This document shows positions 20,140 to 32,139 of a stretch of 64,000 nucleotides of DNA, one piece after another; the first letter of the stretch is position 1, and each line of letters begins with the position of its first letter. Source of the DNA: Prorocentrum cordatum (lineage: Eukaryota > Sar > Dinophyceae > Prorocentrales > Prorocentraceae). Position numbers and translations under genes: made by a program. The notes under the pieces are model-generated. The model was given only the letters and a program-made list of their open reading frames with translations. It had not been told where the DNA came from and did no database searches. The stretch is from NCBI GenBank assembly GCA_963575745.1, contig CAUYUJ010017858.1, forward strand, positions 38,501-102,500. The letters run 5' to 3'.

Positions 20140-20885
20140 GCGGCGAAGTGGAGTGCAAGTGTGTCTTGATTGTGCGATTGATGATCGCGCATGTTCCCAC
20201 ACGATGACTTGTCGGCCCCTAAGATTTGGAATTTGTGCCTCGATTCTCCCAAACTGTGAATTCAACTTTCCTTTTTTTCCAACATGTGAATTCACATTTT
20301 CCTTTTCCCAACATGTGAATTCACATTCTGGCTCTTTCATCAAGATACCTACGCACAGTTCCAATATGTGAATTCAAGATTCCCTTGTGAATTCACATTT
20401 TCCTTCCAAAAATGTGAATTCACATTTTGCTTTTCCCCACAATGTGAATTCGCATTCTGCCCTGGCCTTCAAGATCCCCAAAACTGAGGCGCAGTGTTCC
20501 GCATGTCAGATTGGCTGGGCAGATTCTGACACTCACCTCACCGCTTTTGTTCATTCCAGCCTTTTGTTTGCGCCCTTAGCGCACGTTGCCTTCGTCGCCT
20601 TCCCCGAGCCCCCCCCGCCCCCTTGCTTCGTTCACCCTCAAGTCTCGCGCGTGGGTACAGACGGGGAGCTTCAATTGGCTCCCCCGCCGAACAGAGCAAT
20701 CGAGGATGGATCCCTCAAGCGTGGCACATAAAAACCATTGCCAAGACCCTGCGCCCAACCCCCACTTTCACCCTCCAACCAGGGCCTCTCGGGTAACCCT
20801 CCAAACGGCCAGGGAGAACCCTACGAGAGCCCGAAGACGGCCCCAGAGGGCTCCAGGCGTTCCGGCGCGCTCCGGCAACGACCCC
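19830..20885. other. No gene; GT microsatellite and GTGAATTCAC palindromes
   Basis: Contains (GT)n at 20,092-20,137 and the palindrome cluster at 20,250-20,460 described separately. No supported gene. Confidence 0.6.
20250..20460. repeat. Seven spaced GTGAATTCAC palindromes
   Basis: GTGAATTC cores at 20,256, 20,286, 20,315, 20,368, 20,387, 20,414 and 20,444. Most extend to the palindrome ATGTGAATTCACAT and are followed by TTTCC or TCTGG. Spacing is 19-53 bases, often 27-30. Four keep the full 10-base palindrome; three have one-sided substitutions. The role is unknown. Confidence 0.85.
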
Positions 20886-20889
20886 AGAG

Positions 20890-22690
20890 AGCCCCAAGAC
20901 GGACCACGACGACCCCAATAATCAGTCATACCCCCCAAGATCGCTCCAAAACGTCCCAAGAGGCCTCCAAGAGCATTTTCCAAGAATGCCCCAAGAGGCA
21001 AAATTCATTGATTTTCTATTGGTTTTTGGTGAATTTTGGGTTTCTCCTCTTTTCGGCTTGCCGACGCTCCGAGGCGGGTCTTCTGGGCGTCCGAAGCCGC
21101 CTGGGAGGCTCGAAATCGCCCCGCAGCCATCCGAAAAGGCTTCCACAAGAGAGCCCCAAGACGGCACAACAGGGTTCCAAGGTGGCTTAAGAGATCCCCA
21201 TGACGGCCCAAAATGGCCCCAACACGCCCTCCGAAGCATTCCAAATCGTGACCCAGTCGTTCAGGGAGACTGCGGTTGGAGGCAGGGTGGTCCGAGGAAG
21301 CCCCCAGAGGCCTCGAGAAGACGCCCAGGAGGCCTCCAGAAGGCCCCCCCCAAAAACAGAGCAACTTCCGCAAGGCTCCCGGAGGCTCTCCAAGGAGGAG
21401 CCTCCGTATAAAGAGCTGAGGAGGATGGGGGAAATACGCAGGGTAGGGCGAGAATGAGTGAAAACAATCATGGAGGAAGGATAGCGAGTAACTTTGTTAT
21501 AACGGCGACGCCAGAAAAGGCAACAAGGAGTTATCGCTAAATTGTCGGTTTGACATTCCTGCCGCTGCACCCGCATACAAAACTTCAAGGACCAAGGTGC
21601 ATGGCGCGAAGCGCCAATGCAGTCGTGCATGTATGTATGTATGTATGTATGTAATGTAATGTAATATAATATAATGTAATGTAATGTAATGTAATGTAAT
21701 GTAATGTAATGTAATGTAATGTAATGTAATGTAATGTAATGTAATGTAATGTAATGTAATGTAATGTATGTATGTATGTATGTATGTTTGCTTGTATGTA
21801 TGTATGTATGTATGTATGTATGTATGTATGTATGTACGTACGTATGTATGTATGTATGTATGTATGTATGTATGTGTATATATATATATATATATGTTTA
21901 TGCATCTCCACATTTTTTATATATATATACAAGACTGCAGTGGCGCTTCGCGTCATGCACCTTGGTCCTTGAAGTTTGGCATGCAGGCGGAATGGCAGGA
22001 CGGTCAAGCCGACAATTTAGCGATAACTCCTGGTTGCCTTTTCCGGCATCGCCGCTATAATGATGTTATTCGTTATTATTCCTCTATGCTTATTGTTCCT
22101 TATTTTCGCCATACCCTGCGCATTCTCCCCATCCTCCTCAGCTCTTTTTTGCGGAGGTTCCTCCTTGGAAAGCCTCTAGGGGCCTCACAAAAGTTGTTCC
22201 GGGCTTTCTTCAGGCCTTCTGGAGACCTCCTGGGCGTATTCTGGGGGCCTCCGGGGGCTTCCTCGGGCCGCCCTGCCTCCAACCGCCGTCTCCCTGAACG
22301 ACCGAATCACGATTTGGAATTCTTCGGAGGGTGTCTTTGGGCCATCTTGGGCCGCCATGGGGCTCGTGTTGTGCCGTTTTGGGACTCTCATGGACTGCCT
22401 GGAAGCCCTTTCGGATGGTTGTGGGGCGATTTGGGAGCCTCCCAGGCGGCTTCGGACGCCCAGAAGACCGCCGTCTTAGAGCGTCGGGAAGCCGACAAGA
22501 GGAGAACCCCAACATTCACCAAAAACCCATAGAAAATCAATGATTTTTGCCTCGGGGGGCCTTCTTGGGAGTACTCTTGGAGGCCTCTTTGGGGCCGCCC
22601 TGGAGGCCTCTTGGGCCATCTTGAGGTCACGTCGGTCACTCTTGGAGCGCTCTTGTGCTGTCTTGGGGGTCTCTGGGACGTCTCCGATGG
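20890..22690. repeat. Long inverted repeat (~700-bp arms) around a microsatellite loop
   Basis: The left arm (about 20,890-21,620) and the complement of the right arm (about 21,935-22,690) match in order over their length. Examples are TTCATTGATTTTCTAT / ATCATTGATTTTCTAT, CGCCTGGGAGGCTC, CCAAATCGTGA, AGGAGTTATCGCTAAATTG, and AACTTCAAGGACCAAGGTGC. The loop (about 21,628-21,930) is pure microsatellite. This structure is typical of foldback-type elements or a large palindrome. Arms are visibly diverged but clearly homologous. No transposase frame is seen. Confidence 0.82.
21628..21900. repeat. GTAT and TAATG microsatellites in the loop
   Basis: (TGTA)n at 21,628-21,650, (GTAAT)n at 21,650-21,767, then (GTAT)n at 21,767-21,870 and (TA)n to 21,895. 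Confidence 0.95.
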
Positions 22691-22865
22691 CCCCCCTGAT
22701 CGCCTTAAGTGTGCTGGGAAGGCTTGGCAAAACGCCTTGCAAGGCCCGGTGGCCGCTTCGAGGCCCGTCCGGAGGACCCCAAAGCCCCAGGTCCCGGGAG
22801 TCCGGTTTTGGTGGTGGGGGGGGGGGACGGGTTTTCCCCCCGCCCGGGCTTATAAAAATATAGGA

Positions 22866-24290
22866 AGAGGAATATCCCCGTGCACGGGGCCCGGGCGCCC
22901 AGGGCCCGGGCCACGGGGGGCATGGGAGGTCTGGGGTTTCCCAGACCACCTCCCCCAGAGCACCCCAGAGCGGCCCTGGAGCTCCCAGACTGCCCCAGAG
23001 AGCTCCCAGCAGCCCTCGGGGACTTCGACAAGCCCCTCCAAGATAACCCAGATAGCCCCAACGTGGCCCAAGATGGGTTCGAGACCGCAAATACAGAGCC
23101 CAAGAGGCCTCCAACAGGCCTCGAGAGAGCTCCGAGAAGCATCCCGAGAGAGTCCGAAGAGGCCCAAGTCATTCTTTTTATATTGTTTTGTTTGTTTTTC
23201 GGGTTCTCGCGTTTTCGACTTTCCGACGATCCAAGACGGCCGACGACGCCCCCAAGACCGCCCCAAGACCGCCGAAGAGGCCTCCAAAAGAGCCCCGAGA
23301 CGGTACCAGGGAGTTTGAGAATTGCCCTGTAGGAGCACCCGACGGCCCAAGAGAGCCCCAGGACAGGCCCAGAGCTGAGCCACAGAGCGCGAGCGGGAGG
23401 CGCCAAGCCGCTCCAAGACGGCCCAGATGGCGTCAATGTGGCCTCAGATTTTCCAGACCGCAAATGCACAGCCCAAGAGGCTTTCAAGAGGCCTCAAGAG
23501 ACTTCCGAGAGGCGTCCCGAAAGAGCCCGAAGAGGCCCAAATCCTCGATTTTCATGTGTTTTTGAATGTGTTTTGGCGTCTCACGTTTTCGACCTTCCGA
23601 CGCTCCACGACAGCCGACGACGCCCCCGAGACCGCCCCAAGATCGCCGAAGAGGCCCCAAAAAGAGCCCCAAGACTGCCCCCAGGGAGCCCGACAGTTGC
23701 CCAGGACGAGCCTCGGACGGCCCAGGAGAACCCCAGGACAGGCGCAAGTTGGGCCACAGAGCGGGAGCGGGAGGCCCCAAGGCCCTCCAAGACGGTCCTG
23801 ATGGCCCCAACGTGGCCCCAGATGGGCCCAACACGGCCAATACACAGCCCAAGAGCCCTCCAGGAGGCCCCAAGAGAGCCCTGAGAGTCGTCCCGAGAGA
23901 GCCCGAAGAGACCCATATCCTTGATTTCCAGTCGTTTTTTCGCTTTCTCGAGTTCTCGAGCTTCCAACACTCGAAGACGGCCGAAGACGCCCCGAAGATC
24001 GCCCCGAGACCGCCGAAGAGGCCCCGAAAAGAGCCCCAAGGCGGCCCAGGAGAGCCTGAAGACTGCCCAAAAGCAGTCCAAGACTGCCCAAGAGAGCCCC
24101 AGGACAGGCCCAAGCTGGGCCACAGAGCGGGAGTGGGAGGCCCCAAGGCGCTCCAAGACGGTCTTGATGGCCCCAACGTGGCCCCAGATGGGCCCAACAC
24201 GGCCAATACACAGCCCAAGAGCCCTCCAGGAGGCCCCAAGAGAGCCCCGAGAGTCGTCCCGAGAGAGCCCGAAGAGACCCATATCCTTGA
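22866..24290 (+). repeat. ~370-bp dispersed satellite, block 4 (about 3.5 units)
   Basis: The landmark repeats at about 23,212, 23,582 and 23,950 (spacings near 370). The first unit carries the CCCCGTGCACGGGGCCCGGG leader seen also at 13,998. One plus-strand frame is open across two units, with GPNVAPDGPNTANTQPKS recurring, but the opposite strand is equally open, so coding is unproven. Confidence 0.85.
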
Positions 24291-24294
24291 TTCA

Positions 24295-24855
24295 TTGGCT
24301 AACGCCGCACCGCCGACCCCTTGGGGCGGCAGCAAGAGTGAAAGACAGAATTCGCGGAACGCGCGGGATCGCTGGGCAATCTTGGGGTTTCGGCCTGTCC
24401 TACGTAGCGTGTGGGGTTCAAGGGGGGGCCTTGTAGGGGATTGTCTGGAAGTTTTTCGTGGTCTTATGTGAGTTTCTGGGGGCCTTCACGGGGCCTGTTC
24501 CAGGCCTCATTTTCCACCTCCTGGATAGGCTCGGGGATCGTTGAGACCCAGCTGGGGTTGCGTCCGGCCAGAAGTTCGAGAGCGGATCCAGCTGTGTCGA
24601 CGAGGAGCTTCCTGAAGGCCCAGAAGGGGGCGGAGAGCGCCCAAGAACTAGGAGTCTCATGCCTCGAGCCTCGATCCACCCCGTGTTCCTTCCTTTGCGA
24701 AGGGGTGGCACCTGCCAGGGAGGTCAATCCTCATCCCGGACTTTCGGCGGTGGTCCCCGGCACCGCAAATTGTTCCTGGAGGCTGAATTCGAGGAGATGC
24801 CTCGGGTGGTCGAACGACCACGAAAATCTGTGAGACATCTGCGGCGATGACGAAA
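24295..24855. other. No recognisable gene
   Basis: Unique GC-rich sequence between satellite and the triplet region; no domain recognised. Confidence 0.4.
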
Positions 24856-24869
24856 TATTCTTTTTTTTC

Positions 24870-25400
24870 ATCATCCTCCTCCTCTTCCTCCTCCTCGTCC
24901 TTCTCCTCTTCTTCTTCTTCTTCTTCTTCTTCTCGATCGAGGTAGATGCCCGCGGCAGTTCACATATGTACATATATATATGTAAATATGAGCCACGAGG
25001 GATATGTATCGGAGGTGGGGGGTGAGATCGGAGTGGAATGCAGAGCCTTTGTACCGGGAAATCGGTTTCGGTTTTGTGTTCGTGCGTGCCGCGCGTGCGG
25101 GCGAGGCGACGCTGCGTGGGTGGGCGAGAGGCAAGTCTCCCTTCGGTGAGGCGCGGCCGGACCATATGACTCTCTTCCGGCAACCGGTGCCGCGCGGTGT
25201 CCCGCCGGTGTCCCGCCTCTGGCTGAGGCGCGGCCGGACCAAATGACTCCCTTCCGGCGTTCGGTGCCGCGCGGTGTCCTGCCGGTGTCCCCCCGGTGTC
25301 CCGTCGGTGTCCCGATGATGGTAATGATGATGTCGATGATGTTGATGATGATGGTGATGGTGGTGATGATGATGGTGTCCCGATGGTGATGATGATGATA

Positions 25401-25433
<33 letters not shown>

Positions 25434-26217
25434 TTGACGATGTTGATGATGATGGTTTTGATGTTGATGGCCATGGTGGTGATGATGATGGTGCTCCGAT
25501 GATGATGATGCTGATGTTGCGGATGAGGACGTTGTCCCGATGATGATGGCGGTGTTGATGATTCTGATGATGTTGATGACGATGCTATGATGATATGATG
25601 ATATGATGATATGATAATGATCATGGATATGATGGTTGTGCTGGTGCCCCGACGATTGTGATGTTGAGGTTGATGATGATGTTGATGATGCTGATGGTGA
25701 TGATAATGCTGGTGTTCCGATGAGGATGATGTTGATGATGATGATGACGATGATGGTGTCCCGATGATGATGTTGATGATGTGGATGATGATGCGGTGAG
25801 TATGATGATTTCGATGATGGCGGCCCGATGATGATGATGATGCTGATGTTGGTGATGATGATGGTGTCCCGATGATGATGGTGATGATGCTGATGGTGAC
25901 GATGATCATGGTGTTCCGATGATGATGATGATGGTGGTGATGATGGTGATGTTGCTGATGATGATGGAGATGGTGTCCCGATGGTGATGATTTTGATGAT
26001 TTCGTCATGATGATGCTATGATGGTGATGATGGTGGTGTCCCGATGATGATGATCTTGATGATGCTGAGGATGATGATGATGATGATGATGGTGTCCCGA
26101 TGAGGATGGTTTTGATGATGATGACGGTGACGATGATGGTGTCCCGATGATGATGATGGTGATGATGCTGATGGTGATCAGGTGATGATGATGATGGTGT
26201 TCCGATGATGATGATGC

Positions 26218-26253
<36 letters not shown>

Positions 26254-26285
26254 CGTTGATGACGTTGATGACGATAATGCTGATG
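24870..26285 (+). repeat. Composite repeat D, copy 2: TTC tract, head, GTGTCCCG units, GAT array
   Basis: A CTC/TTC tract (24,875-24,935) and a TATA-rich stretch precede a head at 25,033-25,140 homologous to 11,629-11,735. GGTGTCCC(G) units follow (25,190-25,315), then ~950 bp of GAT triplets. GGTGTCCCGATGATG words keep appearing in the GAT array at 40-120-base intervals, showing that minisatellite and microsatellite expanded together. Confidence 0.7.
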
Positions 26286-26289
26286 ATGT

Positions 26290-26520
26290 TGACGTTGATT
26301 GTGAGGTCGACAGTGGGATCGATAGTGGGATCGATAGTGATACCGAATGTGAGATGGATCGTGAGATCGATAGTGAGATCGATCGTCATTGTGATTGTGA
26401 GATCGATCGAATGAGATATATCGAGTGAGATCGATTGTGAAATCGATCGAGGGAGATCGATCGAGAGAGACCGATCGTGAGATCGATAGTGAGATCGATA
26501 GTGCGACCGATCGATTGAGA
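26290..26520. repeat. GATCGATAGTGA repeat
   Basis: 12-base words such as GTGAGATCGATA and GATCGATCGA repeat irregularly, as at the left edge of the window. Confidence 0.85.
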
Positions 26521-26559
26521 CGTTGGTTCCTCCCCCCCGAACCTCCTTTATCAGCCCAA

Positions 26560-26657
26560 TGTGTATATATATATGTATATGTGTATGTATGTTTATATAT
26601 ATATATATGTATACATATACATATATATGTGTGTACGTATATTTGTGTATATGTATA

Positions 26658-26697
<40 letters not shown>
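26560..26697. repeat. TATATG/TATA microsatellite
   Basis: Irregular (TATG)n and (TA)n, similar to 13,895-13,997. Confidence 0.9.
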
Positions 26698-26699
<2 letters not shown>

Positions 26700-26789
26700 G
26701 TGGCCTCCGGCCCATCCCGCCACCGTGCCTTGGTTGTCGGCCTGAGATCCTTGGTGCCTGGGCTGCGGGTTAGAAGTTACATGCCTCAA

Positions 26790-27435
26790 GTGGTCCTTGG
26801 GGATTCTTTTGAGCTTGCGGCCTCTTTGGGCCTTTTGGGGGGCCTCTTGGGGGTCTCTTGGGGGGCCTCTTGGGGGCCCCATGTGCCCTGTTGAGCGCCT
26901 CTTGGGTCCCACTGGGGCCGTTTTGGGGCGGAAGGCTCGGATTGTTGACACAGGCTCCTCCTCTTGGGCCCCTCATTGGGCCGTCTTCGGGCACTCTTGG
27001 GCCGTCTTGGAAGCCTTTTGGGCCTTATTGGCGCCCTCCTGGGCCGTTTCGAGCGCCTCTTGGGAACCTGCCGGGCCGTTTTGTGCAGTCTTGGGGACCT
27101 CTGGGTCCGTCTTCAACGCCGTGGCGGGCGAAAAAACGTGCAGGATAAAAATGTAGGTTTTCCAATCGGGATTCGTCAATGTTGGCCTCTTGGGCCCCTC
27201 TTGGGGATGCTCTTGGAGGCTTCCTGGGCCGTCTGGGAGGTTTCTGAGGCCGTCTTGGGGCCATCCTGGGCGTCGGGGCCCTCTTGGACCGTCTTGGGGG
27301 CCTTTTGGGCGGCCCCAGAAGTTGTCGTGGACCTCAAGAAAGAGCCCGAGAAGGGCCGGACCCCCCGGGTGAGCTCTGGCCGGACGGCCCCCCCCCTCCA
27401 AATCGACCGGGCCGTGCTCCGGGGGGTGGGGTTTG
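26790..27435 (-). repeat. Satellite family in reverse orientation plus shared VVDLKKEPEKGRT block
   Basis: 26,810-27,110 and 27,185-27,310 are CTCTTGGGCCGTCTTGGGG-type words, the complement of the plus-strand satellite. 27,285-27,430 is the second copy of the dispersed block at 9,058. Confidence 0.7.
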
Positions 27436-27479
27436 GGGAGGGGGAAGCATTTCACGCGCCGATGATCCCCAAGGGGTCG

Positions 27480-28565
27480 GCGGATTTCCAGTCGTTTTTT
27501 CACTTTCTCGCGTTCTCGAGCTTCCAACACTCGAAGGCGGCCGAAGACGCCCCGAAGATTGCCCCGAGACCGCCGAAGAGGCCGCAAAAAGAGCCCCAAG
27601 GCGGCCCAGGAGAGCCGGAAGACTGCCCAAGAGCAGCCCAAGACTGCCCAAGAGAGCCCCAGGACAGGCCCAAGCTGGGCCACAGAGCGGGAGCGGGAGG
27701 CCCCAAGGCCCTCCAAGACGGCCCTGATGGCCCCAACGTGGCCCCAGATGGGCCCAACACGGCCAACACACAGCCTAAGAGCCCTCCAAGAGCCCCCCAA
27801 AAGCGCTCCGAGAGGCGTCCCGAGAGAGCCCGAAGAGGCCCATATCCTTGAGTTTCGGTCGTTTTCTTAATTTTTTTCACTTTCTCGCTTTCTCGAGCTC
27901 CTAACGCTCCAAGACAGCCGAAAACGACCTGAAGATCGCCCCAAGACCGCCGAAGAGGCCCCGAAAAGAGCCGCAAGACTGCCCAGGAGAGCCTGAAGAA
28001 TACCCAAGAGCAGCCCGAGACTGCTCAAGAGAATCCCGGCAAGATGGGCCACAGAGCGGGAGCGGGAGGCCCCAAGGCCCTCCAAGACGGCCCTGATGGC
28101 TTCAACGTGGCCCCAGATGGGCTGAACACGGCCAATACACAGCCCAAGTGCCGTCCAAGAGGCCCCCCAAAGCGCTCCGAGAGGCGTCCCGAGAGAGCCC
28201 GAAGAGGCCCATAACCTTGAGTTTCGGCCGTTTTCTTTTATGTTTTTCGCTTTCTCGCGTTCTCGAGCTTCCAACGCTCCAAGACAGCCGAATACGCCCC
28301 TAGATTATCCCGTCGTGGCCCAAGAGGAGCTCAAGACGGCAAACACACAGCCCAAGAGGCCTCCAAAGGGCTCAAGAGAGCTCCGAGAGACGTCCCGAGA
28401 GAGCTCAAAGAGGCCGAAATCATTGATATGCACTGGTTTGTTCGATGTTTTTCGCTTTCTCGCGTTCTTGAGCTTCCAAATCTCGAAGACGGCAGAAGAC
28501 GCCCCCATGACCGCCCTAGGACCGCCGAAGAAGCACACAAAAGACCCCCGAGACGGCACAAGGGA
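27480..28565 (+). repeat. ~370-bp dispersed satellite, block 5 (about 3 units)
   Basis: Landmarks at about 27,510, 27,892, 28,258 and a shortened unit at 28,465. Units include the CACAGAGCGGGAGCGGGAGG and AACGTGGCCCCAGATGGGC words; the third is shortened. Confidence 0.85.
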
Positions 28566-30045
28566 ATCGTCCCCTCACCCCGCAGCTTTCGTGCTCCTCC
28601 CTCCTCTCCTGGGACGGCCCCACCAGATCGCCAGACAGTCCCCGCCAGAGCGGGCGGGGCACCGCTATACCCTATCATTTCACACATTGCTTTCCCCCTC
28701 CCACCCCTCAAGGGCGGTCCTGGCAGAGGGAGAGCGTTCTGACTACGCGTTTCTTTGCGTCGATTGCATGGGCCCCAAAACGTTGGAAATTTTCGATGTG
28801 ACCACAGCGGGGCTTACAGCGGCACCCGCGGCTCATCTGCGACTAGAACCTAAGCGCGCGCGTAGCGCGCGCGTGGTTCTAGGTTTTGTAGATCAATGTT
28901 GTAGTGACACTCTGATCTCTGTTCTTTCTTATCTCTATCCAAATCATTATATGCGACCCCACTCTCTTCTGGCTGCGGCTGAGCATGCTGAGCCCCCCTC
29001 GGTGTGCAGGGCCCGCTGCGTTCAGTGCCCGTGCGCTCCCGCCGGTCATCGCCGGACCGCCGTGCTCCGTCCGCTGTCCCTGTCCTCTCGCGCGCTCGTG
29101 TTGCGTCGTTCGTCCGAGCTCTGCTCGACCTTCGCTCCTCGCACCTCTTCCCACAGTGGGGGCGCGCATCAAGTGACCGTATGCGGTTCGTCAGAGTATC
29201 CTGGGCTTCTTCGCTCCTCGCGCTGCGCGGTGACCTCCCGCAGCCGTTGAAGGAGCTCCTGCGTTCAGGGTGCTCCAGGTTTCCCCTCAGGTGCACCTCG
29301 CGCACGGGTTCTCAGGGCTGGGTTTCTTGCGAGGGTTTCTTGCGGCTGCGCCCGCACTGGATTCAGTCTGTTGCTGTTGCTGTTGCTCCCCTTGACCCTC
29401 ACCCTCTTACTGCCCACTGCGCTCCTCCTCCGTCCTCGCCTCCCTGCTGGTCGTCTTCGCATCTCTCTTTTCTCTCCTTCTGCTCTTCCTTCTCGTCGTC
29501 GTTATCCTGGTGGGGGGCCTCTGGGTTTTGGTGGGGGAATCTGTGCGATGCCGACTGTGTGCGGTGAAGTTTTTCCTCGGCGTCCTCCAGGCCATGGCTC
29601 TCTCCGTGGGATGGAGCTTGCATTATGCTTCGGACTTCTGAAGAGGCTGGGGTCACCAGTTCTCTTTTGGAAGGTTCGCGTCATACCTACGCGGTGGCGA
29701 CCCCGCAACAGGAGCTCAATGCTGAACGCAGTCAGTAGTCTACAATCGGGCATTCATGAACGACTGGCGATGGAAAGAAACGCCGATTTTTCAAGGTTGA
29801 ACGATCCACGTGGTGTCAGAAACGCCAGGGCCGTCACGGCAAGACGCCCTCGATCGAACCGCGAATCGAGAAGACTCCGTACACCGCGAATGGAATCGCC
29901 GCCTTCCTCCTCTTCCCCCTCCTCGCCGACGCCGAAAGGCGCACCTCAAGGAGCCGCGGATGACAGCCGAGCTTCCCCGAGATGTGTCCCTCGAGAGCCA
30001 GGAGCCGCGCTGGACCTGCAGGGAGGGGACGTCGGATCAAGATGG
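28566..30045. other. No supported gene; one GC hairpin and a CT-rich tract
   Basis: 28,843-28,882 is a near-perfect hairpin (CTAGAACC..GCGCGCGCG, short loop, complement). 29,380-29,510 is CT-rich. Long plus-strand frames exist but show no recognisable domains. Confidence 0.45.
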
Positions 30046-30047
30046 CC

Positions 30048-30600
30048 TCACAACGATCCCAAAGGGTTCCGAAGACGCTCCCAAGAGGCCTCAAGAGGCT
30101 TCCAAGAGGCCCCCAGGAGGCTGACAGCCTTCATGAACCAATGGATAACCTCGAAGATCTCGCTTTTTCGCTTCTGAAGGGGCGTTTGAGGCCCCATGAT
30201 GGTCCAAACATTGCCTCGGAGGAGCCCCAGAGAGGCCCAAGACGGTCGACTGGGCCCCCCAGACCCCTCAAGATGGCACCGAGACGGCCCAAAATGGTTT
30301 CAAGACGGCCCTCGAGCCTGCCAGGCCGGCCCCAGAAGGCCTCCAGACGGCCGCACACAGCTCAAGAGGTGCCCCAGACGGTCCTCAAAAGGTCCCCACG
30401 AGGCTCCCGAGAGGCCTCCGAGAGGCCCCCCAGGAGGCTCACAGCCTTCATGAACCAATGGAAAACCTCGAAGATCTGGCTTCTTCGCTTCCGAGGGGCC
30501 TCTGATGCCTCACGATGGTCTAAGAGGCCCCCAAGAGGCTCCCGAGAGGCTTCCAAGAGGCCGCCAGGAGGCCAACAGGCTCTTCTCCCGACGGCCCGTG
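30048..30600 (+). repeat. Related satellite subtype, two ~316-bp units
   Basis: CAGCCTTCATGAACCAATGG followed by AACCTCGAAGATCT occurs at 30,125 and 30,441, with AAGAGGCCCCCAGGAGGCT-type sequence around it. Related in word content to the 370-bp family but a distinct subtype. Confidence 0.7.
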
Positions 30601-30674
30601 GGAGCTCCCCGAGGCGCGCAGCCAGCCTACTGTTCCCAGAGGTCTCTCTGGGAACATCTCGCCGGCGGCACGGT

Positions 30675-31085
30675 GACGATGATGTTGATGATGGTGCTCA
30701 TGTCGGGATGGGTTTTGATGCTGATGATGCTGCTGATGCTGATGCTGATGCTGATGCTGATGCTGATGATTGTGATGATGTGCATGAGATGATGCTGACG
30801 ACGATGATGATGAGGATGAGGATGCTGCTGCTGCTCATGATGATGACCATGGTGGTAGTGGTGGTAAGCGACACTGATGATGTTGATGGGGATGATGATG
30901 AGGATACTGATGATGCTGATGATGCTGATGAGGATGATTACGATGATAGTAATGATGCTGATGCTGCTGATGATGATTGTGATGATGTTGATAACGATGA
31001 TGATGATGCTGATGATGATGATTATGCTGATGATGATGCTGATGATGATGATGATGATGATGATGATGACGGCGACGGCGACGAC

Positions 31086-31127
<42 letters not shown>

Positions 31128-31165
31128 AATGATGATGATAATGATGATGATGATGATGATGCTGC

Positions 31166-31232
<67 letters not shown>

Positions 31233-31233
31233 A

Positions 31234-31296
<63 letters not shown>

Positions 31297-32030
31297 TCGA
31301 CGACTACGATTCCGATTACGACGACGACGAATTTGATGACGGCGACGACCACGACGATGATGAGGAGGATAATGATAGTGGTGGGGTTGTTGTGGTGGTG
31401 ATGATGATGCTGCTGGCGATGATGATGATAATGATGATGATGCTGATGATGATGATGCTGATGATGCTGATGATGATGCTGCTGATGCTGCTGATGATGA
31501 CGATGATGATGATGATGATGATGAGCATGATGTCGATGATGATAACGATGATGATGATTATGATGCTGCTGCTGATGTTGATGACCATGGTGGTAGTGGT
31601 GGTGAGGATTATAAAGTGGAAGGAGGCGGACGAGGAGGATGATGTGGATGAGGAGGAAGAGTATGAGGATGAGGATGAGGATCTGAATGTGGATGAGGAA
31701 TTTGACGATGACGATCCGATCCTGATCATGATCATGATCCTGGTGCCGTTGATGGTGATGATGACGACGACGATGCTGTCGGTGCTGTTGATGATGATGA
31801 CGATCAAGACGATGATGATGGTCATGATGATGCTGATGATGATGGTGATGATGATGATGAGCATGATGATTATGATGCTGCTGATGATGATGCTGAGCAT
31901 GATGGCGATGATGATGGCGGTGCTGATCATGATGATGATGATGCTGATTATGCTTATTATGATGATTGTTATTCTGAGCGATGTTGACGATGATGGGGCT
32001 GATGATGATGATCCAATCCAGCTTTCGTCA
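30675..32030 (+). repeat. GAT/GCTGAT triplet array (~1.35 kb)
   Basis: Long degenerate triplet array, nearly pure GAT at 31,085-31,300. Interrupted by GAGGAG and GTGGTAGTGGTG patches (30,850, 31,380, 31,590). Asp-rich, Met-rich and Ile-rich frames are all repeat artefacts. Confidence 0.92.
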
Positions 32031-32139
32031 GAGTATGAGAACATGACCTGGACGCACCACTCAAGCCACGCCGTTGGTCTGTGCGTTGGGTCGGTGTCGT
32101 CCCCTCCTCCACCTTCCCCTCCTCGTCGTCGCCGACCTC

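Noticed and set aside
28738-29250. Plus-strand frame with scattered Cys (AFLCVDCMGPK..)
   Set aside because: No recognisable domain, no SL, and its upstream part runs through satellite sequence.
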